Shown here piece by piece: positions 15,281 to 23,480 of a DNA stretch of 34,406 nt. The position numbers were made by a program, and so were the translations under genes. The notes beneath the pieces were generated by a model. The model saw only the letters and a list, made by a program, of their open reading frames with translations. It searched no databases and was not told the origin of the DNA. The DNA lies in the NCBI GenBank assembly GCA_002402465.1, contig DHFW01000002.1, positions 1 through 34,406 of the forward strand, given 5' to 3'. The DNA comes from Bacteroidales bacterium UBA4814 (lineage in GTDB: Bacteria; Bacteroidota; Bacteroidia; Bacteroidales; UBA7960). Position 1 is the stretch's first letter. Each line of letters begins with the position of its first letter.

Positions 15281-16747
15281 ATGAAAACAAAAAAAATAAT
15301 TCCTTTTCTTTTTGTCCTGGCGCTGTTGGGGTTCCAATCCTGTGAGGATTTTTTGGACGTTCAACCACAGCAGTCGGTCAGTGATGAAACTGTTTATACT
15401 ACGCACGACGGGGTTGTTAATGCCCTCAATGGAGCCTGGGAAAGGATCGCCGGGCCTCAACTTTTTGCCGGCACCAGCATCTTTCATAGTGATCTGGTTG
15501 CCAACAACAATGATATGAACTGGATTGGCACTTTTATAGGTTACCGTGAGATGAACTGGAAATCTATGAGTACCACCGATGGAACCATCGCCGCAAAGTG
15601 GATAAGGGCTTATCACGCCATAGACTTGGCTAACAATGTGCTGGCAAACCTCGAAATTGTTCGGGAAGCCGAACGCGACCGGGTTGAAGGCGAAGCTTTG
15701 TTTATCAGGGGAATCATGTACCTGGAACTTATTCGCTTTTATGCGCATCCCTTTGTAAAAGGAGAGCCCAACACCCATGATGGTGTTCCGCTGATTATTA
15801 CGCCAACAACCGGGATAACCGATGATAGTTACCCTAGCCGAGCCACTGTTGCTGCCGTTTATCAGCAAATATTGACCGACCTGAATACAGCTAAGGAAAA
15901 GTTGAACCATCTGGGGAAAGGTGCTGGCGCCAATGCCGGCAGGGCCACAAGCTCAACAGCGGCCGCTTTCCTGGCCAGGGTGCATATGGCAATGGGAGAA
16001 TGGCAACTGGCAGCTCAGGAAGCCGACTATGTTATTGGAAACTTTGGAGGTTATGGCGCGCTGAATGAAACGCCTCGTGCCGCATTTAACAACGATGAAT
16101 ATACCAGCGAGGATGTGTTTATGATCAGGCAGGATGCAAGCAGTCATGCCGGGCAGGCAAACGATGGCATTGCCACCTTTTTTGCCAGCTTGCAAGGTAT
16201 GGGCAGGGGAGACGTTAATATAACGTCAAGTCACCTGGAGCGGTATGAAGCCGGCGACCTTCGCGGAGGCGTTACTGATAACCCAGATATTGTTACCATT
16301 GCAGATGTTCCCACCATGTTTTATATTGGTGTAGGTACTGATCCAGGTAATGTGATGTCAAGTAAATGGGGTAAATATGATGCGAATATCCCAGTTATCC
16401 GCCTTGCTGAGATGATCCTTACCCGTGCAGAAGCCAATTTCCGGAATGGTTCTTCCATTGGTGCCGCACCTTTGGATGATATTAATGCGGTCAGAGAACG
16501 TGCAAATGCCTCAGAATGGACAGAACTTACGCTGGAACTTATTTATGAAGAGCGAGTACGCGAACTTTGTTTCGAAGGTCAAATGCTTGAGGATTTGCGC
16601 AGATTCAGGAAAAGCACTGTTGCTCCTACCGGTTCAACCCACGCAGGGCAGACCCTGGAATGGAACGATGGCCGCCTTGTTCTTCCCATTCCTCAGCGCG
16701 AAATGGATGTAAACGAAAACCTTACTCAAAACAGCGCATACCTTTAG
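15281..16747 (+). CDS. SusD/RagB-family surface lipoprotein (susD2)
   Basis: This is a 488-residue protein. The lipoprotein signal is MKTKKIIPFLFVLALLGFQSC with Cys21, followed by EDFLDVQPQQSVSDETVYTT, the classic SusD start. Later landmarks are EGEALFIRGIMYLELIRFYAHPF, the LAEMILTRAEANFRNG repeat segment, and YEERVRELCFEGQMLEDLRRF, with the end LPIPQREMDVNENLTQNSAYL. It should form the substrate-binding lid for SusC2. A strong terminator follows 22 bp after the stop. Confidence 0.94.
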   Translation: MKTKKIIPFLFVLALLGFQSCEDFLDVQPQQSVSDETVYTTHDGVVNALNGAWERIAGPQLFAGTSIFHSDLVANNNDMNWIGTFIGYREMNWKSMSTTDGTIAAKWIRAYHAIDLANNVLANLEIVREAERDRVEGEALFIRGIMYLELIRFYAHPFVKGEPNTHDGVPLIITPTTGITDDSYPSRATVAAVYQQILTDLNTAKEKLNHLGKGAGANAGRATSSTAAAFLARVHMAMGEWQLAAQEADYVIGNFGGYGALNETPRAAFNNDEYTSEDVFMIRQDASSHAGQANDGIATFFASLQGMGRGDVNITSSHLERYEAGDLRGGVTDNPDIVTIADVPTMFYIGVGTDPGNVMSSKWGKYDANIPVIRLAEMILTRAEANFRNGSSIGAAPLDDINAVRERANASEWTELTLELIYEERVRELCFEGQMLEDLRRFRKSTVAPTGSTHAGQTLEWNDGRLVLPIPQREMDVNENLTQNSAYL

Positions 16748-16769
16748 TATTTCTATAATTATTATTGGG

Positions 16770-16804
16770 ATTCCCGCCGGACTTTCCGGCGGGAATTTTT
16801 TTTT
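16770..16804 (+). terminator. Strong intrinsic terminator after susC2-susD2
   Basis: The 12-bp G+C-rich stem ATTCCCGCCGGA (16770-16781) pairs with TCCGGCGGGAAT (16785-16796) around a three-base loop, followed by a run of T. Confidence 0.92.
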
Positions 16805-16981
16805 ACAATAACAATCCACTTGAGCTTCGTGTTTCTCTAAAAAGTTTTCCTTCTTTATTTGCGCAATTTTTATTTGTTGAGGAGGGAAAGTCAATCATTT
16901 TCTTGTGGTCCGCTTTAAGTAAAACCGTTTACTGATCAAAGCCCAACCTTGATTTACCATTCGCTTTGAAAGTTTTTCTGA

Positions 16982-17020
16982 ATAGGTGCAGAAACCTATC
17001 GGTGTTTTAATGCACCGATA
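16982..17020 (+). other. Overlapping alternative stem-loops
   Basis: ATAGGT/ACCTAT (16982-16987 with 16994-16999) and TATCGGTG/CACCGATA (16997-17004 with 17013-17020) share bases, so both cannot form fully. GGTGCA (16985-16990) can also pair with TGCACC (17011-17016). This layout can switch between folds. It has no T-tract. Confidence 0.35.
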
Positions 17021-17065
17021 AATAACAAGATATATCCAACAGATTTAAAAACCATAAGGATATAT

Positions 17066-18103
17066 ATGAATCATAATACAGAGGCCGCCCAGGGAAGCGA
17101 GGGAGTTACCAACCCTGCCTACGACACCCAGGAGTCCATTTATTTGGATCTGCTTGAACAATTGAAGCAGGCAAACTCCCTGTATGACAATGCAGCTGTG
17201 TATGCCATTGGCTCAAGCGATGTTTTGTTTGGTGGCGACGTGATGAAGTGGAAAAAGTTTACCAACTCGCTTCGCCTTCGGGTAGCCACCAGGATGTCAG
17301 ATGTTGCCCCGGCTATTGCCAGAACCCATATTGAGGAGATACTGGGCAACCTGTCCACTTACCCCATCATTACTACCAATGATGACAACGTTTATTTGTG
17401 GTGGCAAACATCTCCGCCTTACAAAGAGCCCTGGCAGGCCGACAGCGATGACCGCGACGACCATGGAATGTGCGTTACCCTGATCGATATACTAAAAGAT
17501 CATAACGATCCGCGGTTATCGGCCTATGCTAAGCCTGCCACTTTCGATGGCGAATACCGGGGCGTTATTTCCGGCGCCATGCCAGGCTCCTTTACCTTGT
17601 CGCATATCAGCCGTATTGGTGCCTGGTTCAGGGATGTGCCCGATGGCTTTACCCCGATAATGCGTGCGGCAGAGGTGCATTTCATGATTGCCGAAGCTGC
17701 ATTCAAAACCTGGAATACCGGCGGAATTACTGCTCAGCAGGCTTACGAAGCGGGTATTGCTGCTTCGCTTGATGAATACAATCTGGATGGTTATGCCGAT
17801 TACATTGCAGAACCGGGCGTGGCCTGGAATAACCAGACGAACCAGATCTACCTGCAAAAGTGGATTTGCCTGTTTAAAAATGGCAATGAAGCCTGGGCCG
17901 AAAACCGCAGAACCGATGTGCCGGTTCTGGGCCATGCACCCTATTCACCTTATACCGGCCACAATCGTCCGCCTTTCAGGTATCCTTATCCGGTTAGTGA
18001 GCTCAACCTGAACAGCGCCAACATCACGCCCAAACTGGCTGGCATTGTCGATCAGTTCTGGGGCCAGCAAATGTGGTGGGATACCCGCACTGGGGTGAAT
18101 TAG
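17066..18103 (+). pseudogene. 5'-truncated SusD-like lipoprotein gene
   Basis: The open frame gives 345 residues without signal peptide or lipobox cysteine. From residue about 5 (TEAAQGSEGVTNPAYDTQESIYLDLLEQL) it aligns with the SusD-like_2 family at the conserved GDIPYSEAxQG point, which is residue about 138 of the full-length homolog at 10530-11897. Further matches are LFGGDVMKWKKFTNSLRLRVATR, HNDPRLSAY, the EVHFMIAEAAF segment and the terminal QMWWDTRTGVN. About 135 N-terminal residues are therefore missing, and no coding trace of them lies upstream. Without export the product could not act as a SusD lid, so I call it a remnant. The rest of the frame is clean and ends in a good terminator, so the loss is recent or the fragment is still used. 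Confidence 0.75.
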
Positions 18104-18132
18104 CCTTTTTTATGTTTCTTTGGTTGTTTTGG

Positions 18133-18163
18133 AACCCCGGCAGGTTTTTGCCGGGGTTTTTAT
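18133..18163 (+). terminator. Terminator after the truncated SusD gene
   Basis: AACCCCGGCA (18133-18142) pairs with TGCCGGGGTT (18149-18158), followed by a T-rich tail. Confidence 0.9.
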
Positions 18164-18298
18164 TATATTATATTTTATTTTTTTGTTAAAAACCATTTAT
18201 GCAATACAATTCCAATAAAAAATCATCTGTTCATCGGAAATATAGAAAAAAACAGCATTTTGGGCAGATTAATATATTTAACAGTATTTAACCAACTT

Positions 18299-18325
18299 TA
18301 ACATTTTTTTATAAATTTACCCTCG
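18299..18325 (+). promoter_or_regulatory. Promoter block of susC3, duplicated at susC4
   Basis: The first 23 bases (TAACA, a run of seven T counting the final T of that group's continuation, then ATAAATTTACC) are identical to 23384-23406, and 26 of 27 bases match overall. The core TAAATTTA (18312-18319) is one base from TAnnTTTG. No good -33 box is present, which suggests an activator or a divergent -33. Confidence 0.5.
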
Positions 18326-18369
18326 GTTTTGTTGAACCAATCAATAAAACCCAAATAAAACAATCCATT

Positions 18370-18380
18370 ATTAACTAAAA
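18370..18380 (+). promoter_or_regulatory. ATTAACTAAAA leader element, susC3
   Basis: This is an exact copy of the shared element, 10 nt before the susC3 ATG. It lies within the 56-bp stretch (18361-18416) that is identical at susC4. Confidence 0.6.
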
Positions 18381-18390
18381 CAAAACAAAA

Positions 18391-21300
18391 ATGAAGCGAA
18401 TGCTGATTTTAACCGGACTTTTGCTGCTAATGGGCGCAAGCCTTTATGGGCAAACGATTCGGGTTACAGGTAGGGTAACAGATGCTGCCGACGGCAGCAC
18501 GCTGCCGGGTGTGTCGGTGGTTGTTCAGGGCACCACACTGGGAACCGTGACCGACATCAACGGCCGTTACGAGATCAACACCCCGCCGAATGCCACCCTG
18601 GTTTTCTCCTTTATCGGGATGACCACGCGTGAAGTGGCTGTGGAGAGCCGCAGTGTAATTAATGTTGCATTGGAGTCGGAAACGGCGATTCTGGATGAAG
18701 TCCTTGTGGTTGCCTATGGTACATCCCGCCGTGGTTCATTTACCGGGGCTGCTACACAGGTAACTTCCGAGAAAATCGAGTCCAGGCCCATTTCTCACCT
18801 TTCAAGGGCCATTGAAGGGCAAGCCGCCGGGGTACAGGTTACCTCAGGTTCGGGTCAGCCCGGTACAGGTCAGGCCATCCGTATCCGCGGTTTTGGGTCT
18901 ATCAATGCCAGCAGTGCTCCACTTTATGTGGTGGATGGTGTGCCTTATGAGCTCGACATTTCCAACCTTAACCCCAACGACATTGAAAGCATTTCTGTTT
19001 TGAAGGATGCTTCCGCCACGGCCCTTTACGGTAACCGTGCTGCCAACGGTGTGATTATGATCACTACCAAGCGTGGTTCGGCAGGTCGCAGCCAGTTCGA
19101 GGTTAGGGGAACCCAGGGCTTCAGCGTAAGAGGCCTTCCCGAATACGACCGGGCCGACCCCATGCAGTTTGTCCAGATGAACTGGGAAGCTTATTTCAAC
19201 CAGCTGCATTACTCAGAAGGCATTGCTGCTGAAGATGCCAGGTTGTTTGCGGGTGGTATCCACCCCAACCAGGGTGCCGTTGCCAGCCTCTTTACCGGCA
19301 CCAACACCGGCGATGGCTTGCTGGCTTACAATCCCTTTAATGTGCCTGGCAACCAGGTTTTCAATGCCGATGGCACCATTAACCCCAATGCCAGCCTGAT
19401 CTATTCGGCCGATGACCTCGACTGGGCTAAAGAAATGGTGCAACTGGGCAATCGTATGGAATACAACGTGTTGTATTCGGGCGGTACTGCCAGAACAGAC
19501 TTCTTCGTGTCGGGTGGTTACCTCAACGAAAAAGGTTACTTGTTAAAGACCGACTTCGAAAGGATTACCGGCCGTCTGAACGTAAACACCCAGGCCACCG
19601 AATGGTTCCGCACCGGTATCAACCTGGCTGCCAACGTCAGTTTCTCGGAAACTGCCAGGGACGAATCCAGCACCGGTTATGTGAACCCCTTCTTCTTCTC
19701 GCGCAACATTGGTGCTATTTACCCGGTGTATGCCCAGGAACGACTGACAGGGAACTATATCCTTGATGAAGGTGGTAATAAGATATACGACCTTGGAAAC
19801 ATGGCATCGCTGGGCCTTCCTTTCCGCCCCGCCGGTGCATTCTCTGGCCGCCACGTTTTGGCTGAAACCATTTACAACGAAGGCGACTTCCGCCGCAATG
19901 TGATTAGTGGTCGTACCTTTGCCGAGTTTAAATTCCTCCAGCATTTTACCTTTACCCTTAACGCCTCTATGGACGTAAACGGGTACAATGCCAAGAGTTA
20001 TGACAACAATATTGTAGGTGATGGTGCCCCCGCCGGACGTGCAAGCCGCACCTCTACACAAACCACCTCACTCAACTTCAACCAGCTGCTCAACTATTCG
20101 CAGCGTTTCAACCTGCACAGCGTAGATTTTCTTATTGGTCATGAAAACTTCGATTACACTTACGATTACCTCTATGGCTTCCGCCAAAACATTGTGTTGC
20201 TGGGTAATTATGAGCTGATCAACTTCACCACTACCAACTCCCTTACTTCATACCAGCACAACTATCGCAACGAAGGTTACCTGTCGCGCCTTAACTACGG
20301 TTATGACGACAAGTATTTCCTTTCCGGTTCTTTCAGGCGCGATGGCAGCTCCAGATTCTACAAAGATGTACGCTGGGGTAACTTCTGGTCGGTAGGTGCC
20401 GGCTGGCGTCTCGACCGCGAAACTTTCATTCAAAACATTCCGCAGATCAACATGCTTATGCTTCGCGTTTCTTACGGTGAAGTTGGTAATGACGGTTTGA
20501 GTTCCTATTATCCATGGCAGGCTTTGTACCGTCTCAACCGCAACAATGCTGCTGAGCCCGGCTTCGACCAGTTGTCGCTGCCTTCTTATGACCTGACCTG
20601 GGAATCGAATAACACTTTCAACATAGGTCTTGAATTTGGTGCTTTCCAGAGACTGCGCGGTAATATCGAATGGTACCACCGTGTTTCTGACGATATGTTG
20701 TTTGCTGTTCCCCTGCCGATTTCGACCGGTATCACCTCGCGCGACCTGAACATTGGTGCCATGTACAACCAAGGTATCGAGCTCAGGATTGCTGCCGACA
20801 TTTTGAAGGAAACCGCCGTGAAGTGGACCATCGATGTGAATGCTTCCACGGTGAAGAACAAGATCACCCGTATGCCTTTTGGTCCTGAAGATGAAATTAT
20901 CTCCGGAACCAAGAAACTTATGGAAGGCCGTTCTATGTATGATTACTGGCTGCGCGAATGGTATGGTGTGGATCCTGCTGATGGTCTTGGCCTGTATCGT
21001 CCTGAAAATATCTGGACCGATGACACCCAAACCGCTCTCAGGCCCGACATTCGTGTCCTTGGCACAGACACCCTGACCCACCTTGCTGCCAATGCCAGGT
21101 ACGGGTATGTTGGATCAGCTATTCCTGACTTGATGGGTGGCATCACCAATATTTTCACCTACAAGAATTTTGAGTTCTCCATTCTGATGACCTACCAGAT
21201 TGGTGGAAAGATTTACGACAGTAACTACAACAGCATTATGACCTACAGCTCCTGGGGCAGTGCCATGCACATCGATTTGCTCGATGCATGGAAGCAACCC

Positions 21301-21606
21301 GGCGATGTAACGGATATCCCCAGACTCGATCCTACCAAAACCACCGACAACAACGCTGCTTCCAGCCGCTGGCTTATCGATGGCTCCTTCCTGAACCTGC
21401 GTTCAGTGAATATGACCTACACCCTGCCAAGGACCCTGACCGAAAGACTTAAAATTCAGAATGCCAGGGTTTATGCTTCTGCCGAAAATCTCTTCATGTT
21501 CAGCAAGCGTAAAGGAATGAACATTCAGCAGAACTTTTCTGGTACGACCTCCAACACCTACACCCCGGCCCGTATCATGACCCTTGGTATCAATTTATCA
21601 TTCTAA
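18391..21606 (+). CDS. SusC/RagA-family TonB-dependent outer-membrane transporter (susC3)
   Basis: At 1071 residues this is the longest of the four. It has a signal peptide (MKRMLILTGLLLLMGASLYGQ), a carboxypeptidase-regulatory-like domain at about 22-98 (RVTGRVTDAADGSTLPGVSVVVQGT), a TonB-box-like LDEVLVVAYGT, and a plug at about 113-232 (LYVVDGVPY, NPNDIESISVLKDASATALYGNRAANGVIMITTKRG). The barrel ends MTLGINLSF. In the barrel, the motif DAWKQPGDVTDIPRLD is typical of SusC. The plug is closest in style to susC1 (SEKIESRPI, ALYGNRAANG). susD3 starts 12 bp downstream. The first 26 coding bases are identical to susC4 while the barrel is very different. Confidence 0.95.
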   Translation: MKRMLILTGLLLLMGASLYGQTIRVTGRVTDAADGSTLPGVSVVVQGTTLGTVTDINGRYEINTPPNATLVFSFIGMTTREVAVESRSVINVALESETAILDEVLVVAYGTSRRGSFTGAATQVTSEKIESRPISHLSRAIEGQAAGVQVTSGSGQPGTGQAIRIRGFGSINASSAPLYVVDGVPYELDISNLNPNDIESISVLKDASATALYGNRAANGVIMITTKRGSAGRSQFEVRGTQGFSVRGLPEYDRADPMQFVQMNWEAYFNQLHYSEGIAAEDARLFAGGIHPNQGAVASLFTGTNTGDGLLAYNPFNVPGNQVFNADGTINPNASLIYSADDLDWAKEMVQLGNRMEYNVLYSGGTARTDFFVSGGYLNEKGYLLKTDFERITGRLNVNTQATEWFRTGINLAANVSFSETARDESSTGYVNPFFFSRNIGAIYPVYAQERLTGNYILDEGGNKIYDLGNMASLGLPFRPAGAFSGRHVLAETIYNEGDFRRNVISGRTFAEFKFLQHFTFTLNASMDVNGYNAKSYDNNIVGDGAPAGRASRTSTQTTSLNFNQLLNYSQRFNLHSVDFLIGHENFDYTYDYLYGFRQNIVLLGNYELINFTTTNSLTSYQHNYRNEGYLSRLNYGYDDKYFLSGSFRRDGSSRFYKDVRWGNFWSVGAGWRLDRETFIQNIPQINMLMLRVSYGEVGNDGLSSYYPWQALYRLNRNNAAEPGFDQLSLPSYDLTWESNNTFNIGLEFGAFQRLRGNIEWYHRVSDDMLFAVPLPISTGITSRDLNIGAMYNQGIELRIAADILKETAVKWTIDVNASTVKNKITRMPFGPEDEIISGTKKLMEGRSMYDYWLREWYGVDPADGLGLYRPENIWTDDTQTALRPDIRVLGTDTLTHLAANARYGYVGSAIPDLMGGITNIFTYKNFEFSILMTYQIGGKIYDSNYNSIMTYSSWGSAMHIDLLDAWKQPGDVTDIPRLDPTKTTDNNAASSRWLIDGSFLNLRSVNMTYTLPRTLTERLKIQNARVYASAENLFMFSKRKGMNIQQNFSGTTSNTYTPARIMTLGINLSF

Positions 21607-21618
21607 AACAGCAAGACA

Positions 21619-23127
21619 ATGAAAAGACTATTCATAAAACTAATAATCCTGGCAATGGTGATCATTGTGCCGCAGTCGTGCAGCGATGATTACCTTGAGA
21701 TTTACCCGACCAGCGCCGTTTCGGAAGCTGACGTGTTTTCCAACACAGCCAATACCTGGGGTGCCCTGAACGGGATTCACCGTTTCATGTATGCCCAGTT
21801 CGAAGACCGCCAGTCGCATGCCGGCCAGAGTGGCTTCATGATCGGTCACGAAATGATGGGAGAAGACCTGGTGAACCACACCACTGGTAACGGTTGGTTT
21901 ATTGCCCAGCACCGCTGGACTGCCCACCGCAACGACAACTCCTGGGAAACCTTCCTTTCGTGGCGTTTCTATTATCAGATCATTGGCAACGCTAATATGA
22001 TCATTACCTTTGTTGACGATGCCGAAGGCCCCACTGCCGACAAGGAGAACATCAAAGGCCAGGCCTTGGCATATCGCGCATGGGCATACCATCAGTTGGT
22101 ACAGACCTATGCCAAGCGCTACGACTGGACTGCCATTCCCAATAATCAGCTGGGTGTTCCGCTGGTACTCGAACCGACCACTGAGGGCCTGCCCCGCGAA
22201 ACGGTTGAGAATGTGTATACCCAGATCAATGCCGACCTCACCCAGGCCATTACGCTGCTGGAAGGAAAAACGCCTCCGGTTGAAGCCAGCGCCGGAAGCT
22301 ATAAGTCGCACATTACCGTTGACATAGCCAGGGGTATCAAAGCCCGCGTGGCACTGTCACAGGGCGACTGGGCAACCGCTGCGCAGCTTGCAAACCAGGC
22401 GCGTCAGGGTAAACCCCTTATGACACCTGCACAGTTGCTCGGTGGTTTCAGCGACAGGGGAAATCCTGAATTTATGTGGGTAAGCCACGTGCAGGAAGAC
22501 CAGACTACTTATTTCTACTCTTTCTTTGCCTATATGTCGTGGAATTTCAGTTCTACCAACATAAGGCAGAACCCCAAGAAAATCAGCCTGGCCTTGTATA
22601 ACCAAATTTCCGACACCGACGTACGCAAAGGACAATTTGCTGCTACCGCCGAAGAAGCCCGTGAACGCCAACCTGCAACCAACTTTGCAGTGGCTGCCCA
22701 GCAAAGCTTCAAATTTTCTGCTGCAGGCGCTGCCGACAGCCGTGGCGACCTGTGCCATATGCGTGCCGCTGAGTTGTATCTGATAGAGGCTGAAGCCCTT
22801 GCCCGCCAAGGCGGACAGGACGTTGCTGCACGTCAGGTGTTGTACGATCTGATCTCTACCAGGGACCCTGAATATGTGCTTTCGACCAATAGTGGTGCAG
22901 ACCTCATTGAAGAAATCATGACCCACCGCCGTATTGAGCTCTGGGGCGAAGGCTTTCGCTGGCTCGACCTCAAACGCCTGAACCTGCCCCTCGACAGGAA
23001 CAATTCTAACCACCAGAGTTCCGTGGCCATTAAAATGGAAGAACCCGCCGGAACAATCCTCTGGCAATACCTTATCCCAAGGGATGAAATCAATGCCAAC
23101 GAGAATATGGTGCAGAATGAGGTGTAG
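21619..23127 (+). CDS. SusD/RagB-family surface lipoprotein (susD3)
   Basis: This is a 502-residue protein. The lipoprotein signal MKRLFIKLIILAMVIIVPQSC places the lipidated cysteine at residue 21, followed by SDDYLEIYPTSAVSEADVFSNT. Landmarks are KGQALAYRAWAYHQLVQTYAKRYDW, the RAAELYLIEAEALARQG repeat segment and THRRIELWGEGFRWLDLKRLNLPLDR. The end is LIPRDEINANENMVQNEV. It is the expected surface partner of SusC3, 12 bp upstream. The protein is rich in Trp and Tyr near the N-terminus (NGWFIAQHRWTAHRNDNSWETFLSWRF region), which could serve stacking interactions with a ligand. That last point is inference. Confidence 0.94.
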   Translation: MKRLFIKLIILAMVIIVPQSCSDDYLEIYPTSAVSEADVFSNTANTWGALNGIHRFMYAQFEDRQSHAGQSGFMIGHEMMGEDLVNHTTGNGWFIAQHRWTAHRNDNSWETFLSWRFYYQIIGNANMIITFVDDAEGPTADKENIKGQALAYRAWAYHQLVQTYAKRYDWTAIPNNQLGVPLVLEPTTEGLPRETVENVYTQINADLTQAITLLEGKTPPVEASAGSYKSHITVDIARGIKARVALSQGDWATAAQLANQARQGKPLMTPAQLLGGFSDRGNPEFMWVSHVQEDQTTYFYSFFAYMSWNFSSTNIRQNPKKISLALYNQISDTDVRKGQFAATAEEARERQPATNFAVAAQQSFKFSAAGAADSRGDLCHMRAAELYLIEAEALARQGGQDVAARQVLYDLISTRDPEYVLSTNSGADLIEEIMTHRRIELWGEGFRWLDLKRLNLPLDRNNSNHQSSVAIKMEEPAGTILWQYLIPRDEINANENMVQNEV

Positions 23128-23151
23128 ATAATTTGTTTCATGTTTTAGTAG

Positions 23152-23181
23152 AAAAAAGGGCGGTTTTTCCGCCCTTTTTTT
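23152..23181 (+). terminator. Terminator after susC3-susD3
   Basis: AAAAAAGGGCGG (23152-23163) pairs perfectly with CCGCCCTTTTTT (23169-23180) around a five-T loop, with the T-tract included. Confidence 0.92.
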
Positions 23182-23285
23182 ATTGGGTTTCGCAGCCGTT
23201 GAAAACGGCTTGGAAATTTACCTGCCGGTTTAAAGACCGATATATTTACCTGTAAACATTAAAAAATGCTACGAGAAAATAATTA

Positions 23286-23318
23286 ATACATATAAACGTA
23301 TAAATTAAACGTATGTAT
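23286..23318. promoter_or_regulatory. Nested direct and inverted repeat, possible operator for susC4
   Basis: TAAACGTAT occurs twice (23293-23301 and 23306-23314). The pair is enclosed by the inverted repeat ATACATA (23286-23292) and TATGTAT (23312-23318). The cluster sits about 80 bp upstream of the promoter-like block. It is absent before susC3, whose downstream promoter block is otherwise the same. The A+T-rich background raises the chance of coincidence. Confidence 0.3.
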
Positions 23319-23383
23319 AAAAAAATTTATTTAATAAAAAAAATATTAGAAAACCAAATTTATTAAGCTAAATTAACAAACGA

Positions 23384-23410
23384 TAACATTTTTTTATAAA
23401 TTTACCTTCG
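23384..23410 (+). promoter_or_regulatory. Promoter block of susC4, copy of the susC3 block
   Basis: This matches 18299-18325 at 26 of 27 bases, with core TAAATTTA at 23397-23404. It lies 97 bp before the ATG, against 92 bp in susC3. The sequence between block and leader element differs between the two genes. Confidence 0.5.
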
Positions 23411-23459
23411 CTTTCAATGGGGCAACCCTTACAAAAAGCATTAACCAACTCAATCCATT

Positions 23460-23470
23460 ATTAACTAAAA
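23460..23470 (+). promoter_or_regulatory. ATTAACTAAAA leader element, susC4
   Basis: This is an exact copy of the shared element, 10 nt before the susC4 ATG, within the 56-bp stretch (23451-23506) identical to susC3. Confidence 0.6.
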
Positions 23471-23480
23471 CAAAACAAAA

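Larger units (their letters stand above)
16748..17065. other. Intergenic region before the truncated SusD gene, structured but without a gene
   Basis: This 318-bp region holds the susD2 terminator (16770-16804), a cluster of overlapping stem-loops (16982-17020) and an inverted repeat directly before the next ATG (17030-17037 with 17058-17065). No missing SusD N-terminus is encoded here in any frame I could recognise, and no clear TAnnTTTG promoter is present. Confidence 0.6.
23128..23480. other. Intergenic region before susC4, no gene seen
   Basis: This 353-bp, very A+T-rich spacer holds the susD3 terminator, a small hairpin (AGCCGTT/AACGGCT, 23194-23210), a repeat cluster at 23286-23318, the duplicated promoter block at 23384-23410 and the leader element at 23460-23470. 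No coding frame is supported. Confidence 0.7.

Noticed and set aside
20248..21081. 277-residue open frame on the minus strand inside susC3
   Set aside because: It is opposite the conserved SusC barrel and shows no domain or signal of its own.
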